Positions 59,166-64,000 of a stretch of DNA of 64,000 nucleotides are shown piece by piece (positions within the stretch are counted from its first letter, which is position 1; every line of letters begins with the position of its first letter). A program made the translations under genes and the position numbers. Source of the DNA: an uncultured Collinsella sp. GTDB taxonomy: Bacteria; Actinomycetota; Coriobacteriia; Coriobacteriales; Coriobacteriaceae. Location: positions 1 through 64,000 of the forward strand of contig USLK01000004.1 of NCBI GenBank assembly GCA_900555555.1. The letters are read 5' to 3'. The notes beneath the pieces were generated by a model that did not search any database, was not told where the DNA came from, and saw only the letters and a program-made list of their open reading frames with translations.

Positions 59166-60056
59166 TTGACTGCTCACGATTCCAAGCCCACGGACCTCGA
59201 TCCCAACAACGAGGTTTTCGGCCGCGACCATGATGCCCATGACGATGGTATCAAGGGCTTTGTCACCCGTTGCGCGTTCGGCGCCGGCTATGCCGTCATC
59301 TTTATCGCTTGCCTGCTTTTCGGCACGGTTCCCACAGCATTGTTTATAGCGTTGGTCAGCTGGCTTTGCTGTTTCGAGTTCTACCGCATGATGCGCCTGG
59401 ATGGCAAAGTCCCCAACGAGTTCCTCGGCCTGACCGCGGCGGTCCTTTTCCCGCTGTGCACGCTTTTTGATCCCATGTGGCTTACCGTCCTGATGTTCCT
59501 CCTCGTGCTGACGCTGGGCGTGTGGTACCTCTACTCGCCGCGCACTCGCATCGCCGATGTCTCGGTGACCGCATTCGGCCCTATCTACACCGGTTTTATG
59601 CTTTCCGCCGTTGTTCTCACCCGTAAGGCCGTTCCCGGATTCCCCGGCGCGTTGCTTTCCATTGGCGTCTGCGCCTCCGTCTGGGTCAGCGACTCTTTCG
59701 CCTACCTTGTTGGTAAGAGGTTCGGAAAGCACAAAATGGTTCCCAAGATCTCTCCTCACAAGACCTGGGAGGGTTTTGCCGGAGGCCTTCTGGGGTCCTT
59801 TGTGATCTGGGCGATTATCTACGCCACCGGTTTGTTCGATATCAGCCTTGGATATACCGCGGTATGCGCTGTTGTCGTTGGTATTCTGGGAGTTTTTGGC
59901 GATCTTATCGAAAGCCGTATTAAGCGCGGCGTGGGCGTTAAGGATTCAGGCAATCTCATTCCCGGTCATGGCGGCATGCTCGATAGGTCCGACTCACTCA
60001 TCTTCGCTTGCATCACGGCCCATATCATGCTTGTTTTGGGAGGCGTAATAGGCTAA
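59166..60056 (+). CDS. cdsA: phosphatidate cytidylyltransferase
   Basis: CdsA forms CDP-diacylglycerol, the branch point to most phospholipids. The 296-residue membrane protein has a polar ~35-residue N-terminus, about seven membrane segments, and the family signature near the end: GDLIESRIKRGVGVKDSGN then PGHGGMLDRSDSL. TTG 59166 is chosen because AAGGAG lies 8 nt upstream. The stop overlaps dxr by one base (TAATG). The uppS-cdsA-dxr-rseP-ispG order is widely conserved. Confidence 0.95.
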   Translation: MTAHDSKPTDLDPNNEVFGRDHDAHDDGIKGFVTRCAFGAGYAVIFIACLLFGTVPTALFIALVSWLCCFEFYRMMRLDGKVPNEFLGLTAAVLFPLCTLFDPMWLTVLMFLLVLTLGVWYLYSPRTRIADVSVTAFGPIYTGFMLSAVVLTRKAVPGFPGALLSIGVCASVWVSDSFAYLVGKRFGKHKMVPKISPHKTWEGFAGGLLGSFVIWAIIYATGLFDISLGYTAVCAVVVGILGVFGDLIESRIKRGVGVKDSGNLIPGHGGMLDRSDSLIFACITAHIMLVLGGVIG

Positions 60057-61237
60057 TGACTCTAACGGTGCGGGAAACCGGACAATACAATGTGGCGATT
60101 CTCGGATGTACGGGATCGATTGGCACACAGGCCCTTGATGTCTGCAGACAGCATTCCGACAAGCTGCGTGTAGTAGCCCTCTCGGCCCACTCTCGTACCA
60201 AAGAGCTCGTTGCATTTGCGCGTGAGTTTTCTGTGCCCCGGGTTGCCGTAACGAGCTTCGACCATGTTGCCGACCCATTCCTGTCCGAACTTCCCGCTGG
60301 ATGCGAACTCCTGATGGGGGAGAGCGGCGCCATCGAGGCCTCCTTGGGCGACGATGTCGATATCGTCTTGGTGAGCATCGTTGGGGCCGCTGGGCTGCGT
60401 GCGAGCTACGAGGTGCTTAAGAGCGGCAAGCGTCTTGCGCTGGCAAACAAGGAGAGCCTGGTCGTTGGTGGTGATTTGCTCATGCCGATGGCGCAGCCCG
60501 ATCAGTTGCTTCCCGTTGACTCCGAGCATGCCGCCATCCATCAGTGTCTTCGCGGCGAATCGATCAAGGAAGCCCATAAGATTTGGCTTACCTGTTCGGG
60601 CGGACCGTTCTTCGGCCGAGGTGCCCAGAGTCTTGAGACCGTGCGCCCTAAAGACGCGCTGGCTCATCCCACCTGGAATATGGGGGCTAAGATCACCATC
60701 GACTCGGCCACGCTTATGAACAAGGGTCTGGAGCGTATCGAGGCTATGCATCTTTTCGATATGCCGTTGGATGACATCATCGTGCTCGTGCAACGGGAGT
60801 CGAAGATCCACTCCATGGTTGAGTTCACCGATGGCAGCGTTATGGCTCATCTCGGCGCCTCGGATATGCGTATTCCCATCCAATATGCCTTCTCCTATCC
60901 CGAGCGCTGGGATACGCCGTGCGGCCGCATCGATTTCCGCACGCTCGGCTCCCTGTCGTTCGATGCGCCCGACTCCTCATCGTTCCGCTGCCTTGCGCTG
61001 GCCGAAAGAGCCGGGAAGCAGCGCGGGACCATGCCGTGCGTCATGAATGCCGCAAACGAAATAGCCGTCGCAGCGTTCCTGCACGAACGCTGCGGGTTTA
61101 ACGATATCGCACGCGTTGTCGAGGCTTGTATGGATGCGCACGATGTGCAGCCGGTCTCATCGATCGATCAGCTTGCCGATGTCGATGCCTGGTCGCGTCA
61201 GCGCGCGCGGGCCGTCTTGTCGAAACTTACCGTATAG
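60056..61237 (+). CDS. dxr: 1-deoxy-D-xylulose 5-phosphate reductoisomerase
   Basis: Dxr makes 2-C-methylerythritol 4-phosphate with NADPH, the committed step of the MEP isoprenoid pathway and the target of fosmidomycin. The 393-residue protein shows ILGCTGSIGTQALDV, ANKESLVVGG, PVDSEHAAIHQCL, TCSGGPFFG, NMGAKITIDSATLMNKGLE and VLVQRESKIHSMVEF. ATG 60056 lies within the cdsA stop. Together with ispG downstream it shows that this organism uses the MEP route. Confidence 0.97.
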   Translation: MTLTVRETGQYNVAILGCTGSIGTQALDVCRQHSDKLRVVALSAHSRTKELVAFAREFSVPRVAVTSFDHVADPFLSELPAGCELLMGESGAIEASLGDDVDIVLVSIVGAAGLRASYEVLKSGKRLALANKESLVVGGDLLMPMAQPDQLLPVDSEHAAIHQCLRGESIKEAHKIWLTCSGGPFFGRGAQSLETVRPKDALAHPTWNMGAKITIDSATLMNKGLERIEAMHLFDMPLDDIIVLVQRESKIHSMVEFTDGSVMAHLGASDMRIPIQYAFSYPERWDTPCGRIDFRTLGSLSFDAPDSSSFRCLALAERAGKQRGTMPCVMNAANEIAVAAFLHERCGFNDIARVVEACMDAHDVQPVSSIDQLADVDAWSRQRARAVLSKLTV

Positions 61238-61250
61238 ATAGAAACGAGCC

Positions 61251-62621
61251 ATGGAAGCAGTACTCGGATTCATCGGCCCCGTGTTCTGGGGCCTTGTCGT
61301 CCTTTCCGCCCTTGTGTTTGTGCACGAAGGCGGTCATTTTCTTGCCGCGCGTCTTTGCGGTGTGCGCGTCACCGAATTCTTCTTGGGAATGCCGTGTCGC
61401 TTTAACATCCACCATGTTTCAAAACGCATCGGCACAAAGTTCGGCATAACCCCCATTCTCCTTGGCGGGTACGCCGAGATCTGCGGTATGGACCCCACTG
61501 ATTCCCCGTACCTGAGCCAAGTTCTTTCCTACATCTATTCCAAGGGCGAGGCTTCTGTAGAGCAGATAGCCGAGGACCTTACCATATCCGAAGACGATGC
61601 GATGCAGGCCTGCGTGCTGTTGCTCGGCTGGGGTTCCCTGGCTCCCCGCTATGTTATCGAGAAAGGCGAGAAACCTGGCGGAAGCTACTATCCCTCGCGT
61701 TATGCCACCATGCCGCGCGACGATCGGGGCAATACCATTTACGATGGTTCTCGGTTCGATGCCGAGCATGCCACCGCTGAGGGGCAGCCCTGGTTGCCTC
61801 CGATGGACGCCGATCAGTTCTGCGCGCTCGAGCGATCCCGCACGTATATCGGTGTGGGTTTTTGGAAGCGGGCGTTCATGCTCGTGGCCGGTATCGCCGT
61901 CAACATCCTCATAGGCTTCCTTCTTGTTGTTGCCGTGTACTCTGCGATCGGAGTCGAAGCACCGGTCAATGTCAACATTCTTGGTTCCGTGTCGGTCGAT
62001 AGCCCCGCCCATGCCGCGGGGCTCGAACCCGGCGACAAGATCGTCTCGATCAATGGCGTTCAGACAAAATCTTGGACCGACATTACATCCGCGCTCGAAA
62101 AGCTCGATAGGAACAAGCCGATCCAGCTCGAGGTTGTCAAGCAGGCTGGCGATCAGGCACAGCTTCTCTCGGTCCAGGCCGATAAGGATGGCAAAATCGG
62201 TATCGGGGCCTCGACGGAAACGGTCAGGCTCAACCCCATCGATTCATGCCGTATCGCCGCTGCCAACATCGCGCAAACGGCTCTTGCGGTCGCCAATCTG
62301 CTCAACCCGGTCCACGCCAAGCAGATTCTCGACAACTCCGCCTCGATCATTGGAATTTCGGTCATGTCTTCCCAGGCAGCTGCCGCGGGGCCTGCCGTTC
62401 TTCTCAATTTTGCCGCGATGATCTCGTTCTCGCTCGGCTTCATGAACCTCTTGCCCATTCCTCCTTTGGACGGCGGCAAGCTGTTCATCGAGATCATCCA
62501 GGCCGTAACGAAGCGCAAGGTGCCCCTTAAGATCCAGAATGTCGTATCGATTGTTGGTGTCGTCCTGTTTGGATTGCTATTCCTATATATGCTCAGGGCG
62601 GATATTCTTCGATTTTTCTAG
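61251..62621 (+). CDS. rseP: RseP-type site-2 metalloprotease with inserted winged-helix-like domain
   Basis: A 456-residue M50 intramembrane protease. TM1 holds HEGGH at 25-29 (the HExxH zinc site), and LPIPPLDGGKL near the C-terminus supplies the third ligand. A PDZ domain (about 240-325) lies between membrane segments. Between the GGYAEICGM loop (72-80) and TM2 (about 205) are some 120 extra residues. Their start (85-140: a helix, then SVEQIAEDLTISEDDAMQACVLLL) looks like a winged helix, and the rest is Gly/Pro/Asp-rich. Normal RseP lacks this. It likely sits on the cytoplasmic side. Family members cut anti-sigma factors or signal peptides. Confidence 0.9.
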   Translation: MEAVLGFIGPVFWGLVVLSALVFVHEGGHFLAARLCGVRVTEFFLGMPCRFNIHHVSKRIGTKFGITPILLGGYAEICGMDPTDSPYLSQVLSYIYSKGEASVEQIAEDLTISEDDAMQACVLLLGWGSLAPRYVIEKGEKPGGSYYPSRYATMPRDDRGNTIYDGSRFDAEHATAEGQPWLPPMDADQFCALERSRTYIGVGFWKRAFMLVAGIAVNILIGFLLVVAVYSAIGVEAPVNVNILGSVSVDSPAHAAGLEPGDKIVSINGVQTKSWTDITSALEKLDRNKPIQLEVVKQAGDQAQLLSVQADKDGKIGIGASTETVRLNPIDSCRIAAANIAQTALAVANLLNPVHAKQILDNSASIIGISVMSSQAAAAGPAVLLNFAAMISFSLGFMNLLPIPPLDGGKLFIEIIQAVTKRKVPLKIQNVVSIVGVVLFGLLFLYMLRADILRFF

Positions 62622-62630
62622 GAAGGAAGC

Positions 62631-63695
62631 ATGGGTATGCAACCGGCCCGTAATCTCACTCGTCCTTGCCACGTGGGCTCAGTCATTATCGGTGGCGGAG
62701 CTCCCGTTGTCGTTCAGTCTATGACTTGCACTTCCACAGAGGACGCGCAGGCGACCATCGATCAGGTCAATCGCCTTGTCGAGGCCGGTTGCGATGTGGT
62801 TCGCGTCTCGGTGCCCACAAAGAAAGCTGCGGCTGCATTCCGTGAGATCTGTGCCGCCTCGCCCGTGCCCATAGTTGCCGATATTCACTTTGATTACCGA
62901 CTGGCCATCGAGGCGCTGCAAGCCGGCGCCGCAAAGCTCAGGATCAATCCTGGCAATATCGGCAGTTGGGAAAAGGTCGATGCCGTCATCGACGCGGCGG
63001 GGGAGGCCGGCGCGGCTATTCGCATCGGCGTGAATGCGGGCTCGCTCGAGCAGGACCTTGCCGAGCGCGACGACCTTACGCAGCCGGAAAAGCTGGTGGA
63101 ATCGTCGCTGCGATTCGTTCAGCATTTTGAGGACCGTGGTTTCACGAACATCGTGCTGTCCGCCAAGTGCCACAGCGTCCCCGCAACCATCGATACGTAC
63201 CGCGCATTGTCGCGCGAGCTCCCCCAGGTCCCGCTGCATCTTGGTGTAACGGAGGCCGGCGGAGCCTTCCAGGGCACCATCAAAAGCTGTGTCGGCCTTG
63301 GTTCGCTTTTAGCTGACGGTATCGGCGACACGCTAAGGGTCTCCCTTACCGCCGATCCCGTTGAGGAGGTCCCTGTGGCATGGGGCATCCTCTCTGCCCT
63401 CGGCCTGCGCCGTCGCGGGCCCGAGATGGTCTCGTGCCCCACCTGCTCTCGTTGTCAGGTGGACATGATTCCCATCGCGCACGAAGTCGAGCGACGCCTC
63501 CGGGGATGCTCCAAGCCCATCTCGGTAGCTGTCATGGGCTGCGTAGTGAACGGCCCCGGGGAGGCTTCCGATGCTGATGTGGGCGTGGCCTGCGGCAAGG
63601 GAAGCGCACTGCTGTTCCGACATGGCACGGTTGTGCGCAAGATAGCCGATACCGAGATCGTCGATGCGCTGATGCGGGAAATCGATGCGCTATAG
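62631..63695 (+). CDS. ispG: 4-hydroxy-3-methylbut-2-enyl diphosphate synthase
   Basis: IspG converts MEcPP to HMBPP in the MEP pathway using a 4Fe-4S cluster. The 354-residue protein has a TIM barrel (VVVQSMTCTSTEDA, PIVADIHFDYRLA, KLRINPGNIG, RIGVNAGSLE) and a C-terminal domain with cluster ligands SCPTCSRCQ and MGCVVNGPGEA. GGAAGGAA precedes ATG 62631, 9 bp after rseP. Electron donors such as ferredoxin or flavodoxin are not encoded nearby. Confidence 0.97.
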   Translation: MGMQPARNLTRPCHVGSVIIGGGAPVVVQSMTCTSTEDAQATIDQVNRLVEAGCDVVRVSVPTKKAAAAFREICAASPVPIVADIHFDYRLAIEALQAGAAKLRINPGNIGSWEKVDAVIDAAGEAGAAIRIGVNAGSLEQDLAERDDLTQPEKLVESSLRFVQHFEDRGFTNIVLSAKCHSVPATIDTYRALSRELPQVPLHLGVTEAGGAFQGTIKSCVGLGSLLADGIGDTLRVSLTADPVEEVPVAWGILSALGLRRRGPEMVSCPTCSRCQVDMIPIAHEVERRLRGCSKPISVAVMGCVVNGPGEASDADVGVACGKGSALLFRHGTVVRKIADTEIVDALMREIDAL

Positions 63696-63727
63696 GTTTT
63701 GGTTTCGCTGTGCTTTACCCAAGTCGA

Positions 63728-63755
63728 TTGCGTTGACGTGTCGCTCGGGTATCAT
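63728..63755 (+). promoter_or_regulatory. possible promoter of proS
   Basis: TTGCGT (63728-63733) and TATCAT (63750-63755) are 16 bp apart, 34 bp before the proS start. No terminator is seen after ispG, so proS could also be read from upstream. Confidence 0.45.
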
Positions 63756-63788
63756 CGAACCGTTGGAAATTTGTAAGAGGAGGACCCT

Positions 63789-64000
63789 GTGTCTAAAACT
63801 CGTGCCATGAAGATGTCCCATCTGTATGCCCCCACCTTGAAGGAGGACCCCGCCGAGGCAGAACTCGCCAGCCATCGTTTGATGCTGCGCGCCGGCATGA
63901 TTCGCAAGCAGGCCGCCGGTCTATACAGCTATCTGCCGCTCGCGTGGCGCTCCCTGCGCAAGATCGAGGACATCGTGCGCGACGAGATGGACAAGGCCGG
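63789..64000 (+). CDS. proS: prolyl-tRNA synthetase, 5' part only
   Basis: The first 70 codons of a class II tRNA synthetase that charges tRNA-Pro. The visible residues match bacterial-type ProRS: MKMSHLYAPTLKEDPAEAE, ASHRLMLRAGMIRK and AGLYSYLPLAWR. GTG 63789 is chosen because AAGAGGAGGA lies about 5 nt upstream; an ATG seven codons later is less well placed. The gene runs off the right end of the window, so the catalytic and editing domains cannot be checked. Confidence 0.93.
   Translation, partial: MSKTRAMKMSHLYAPTLKEDPAEAELASHRLMLRAGMIRKQAAGLYSYLPLAWRSLRKIEDIVRDEMDKA

Noticed and set aside
1..64000. CRISPR arrays, tRNA or rRNA genes, insertion sequences
   Set aside because: No regular direct repeats with spacers, cloverleaf-like segments, rRNA motifs or transposase genes were seen on reading both strands. 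A short RNA could still have been missed.

Overview
The window looks like chromosome from a GC-rich anaerobic actinobacterium of the class Coriobacteriia, most likely Collinsella or a close relative. This is inferred from gene content, not from a database match. The supporting signs are an actinobacterial run coaD / SepIVA-like / yceD / rpmF / plsX / acpP / rnc / smc / ftsY / ffh, a GlgC plus GlgD pair, AdhE-type fermentation, and strong AGGAGG-type ribosome binding sites with frequent GTG and TTG starts. No rRNA, tRNA, CRISPR array or insertion sequence was seen.

Layout. (1) Positions 1-3317 are accessory: a type II toxin-antitoxin pair, a duplicated ~100-bp segment, a candidate structured small RNA, and a minus-strand operon holding a chimeric ORF with a PglX-like (BREX methyltransferase) C-terminus, a HEPN protein and a small acidic protein. 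A FmdB-type zinc ribbon gene ends the region. (2) Positions 3413-15831 are a minus-strand glycogen operon, glgB-glgP-glgC-glgD-glgA-(GH13/GH77 fusion), covering synthesis, branching, phosphorolysis and debranching. (3) Positions 16209-22028 hold a HAD hydrolase, thiamine pyrophosphokinase, a small membrane protein, an APH-fold kinase, adhE behind paired operators, and rpmB. (4) Positions 22360-26432 encode a heterodimeric ABC exporter with its own promoter and operator.

(5) From 26586 to the right end nearly everything is housekeeping on the plus strand. The order is Asp23/Gls24, fakA, recG, rsmD and coaD; then the SepIVA-like gene, yceD, rpmF, plsX, acpP, rnc, smc, ftsY and ffh; then a folate and RNA block (thyA, dihydrofolate reductase, TrmH-family methyltransferase), a MATE exporter, ftsH and a NYN-domain protein. 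After that come rplS, rnhB, yraN, comM/yifB, dprA, trmFO and a tyrosine recombinase, then rpsB, tsf, pyrH, frr, uppS, cdsA, dxr, rseP, ispG and the first part of proS, which runs off the window.

The housekeeping half joins lipid precursors (plsX, acpP, cdsA, fakA), isoprenoids (dxr, ispG, uppS), protein targeting (ftsY, ffh), ribosome assembly and translation. The most unusual items are the defence-like debris at the left end, a glycogen synthase with a ~200-residue histone-like tail, an RseP protease with a winged-helix-like insertion, an ABC exporter subunit with a ~160-residue extracytoplasmic insertion, and divergent ThyA and DHFR active-site motifs.
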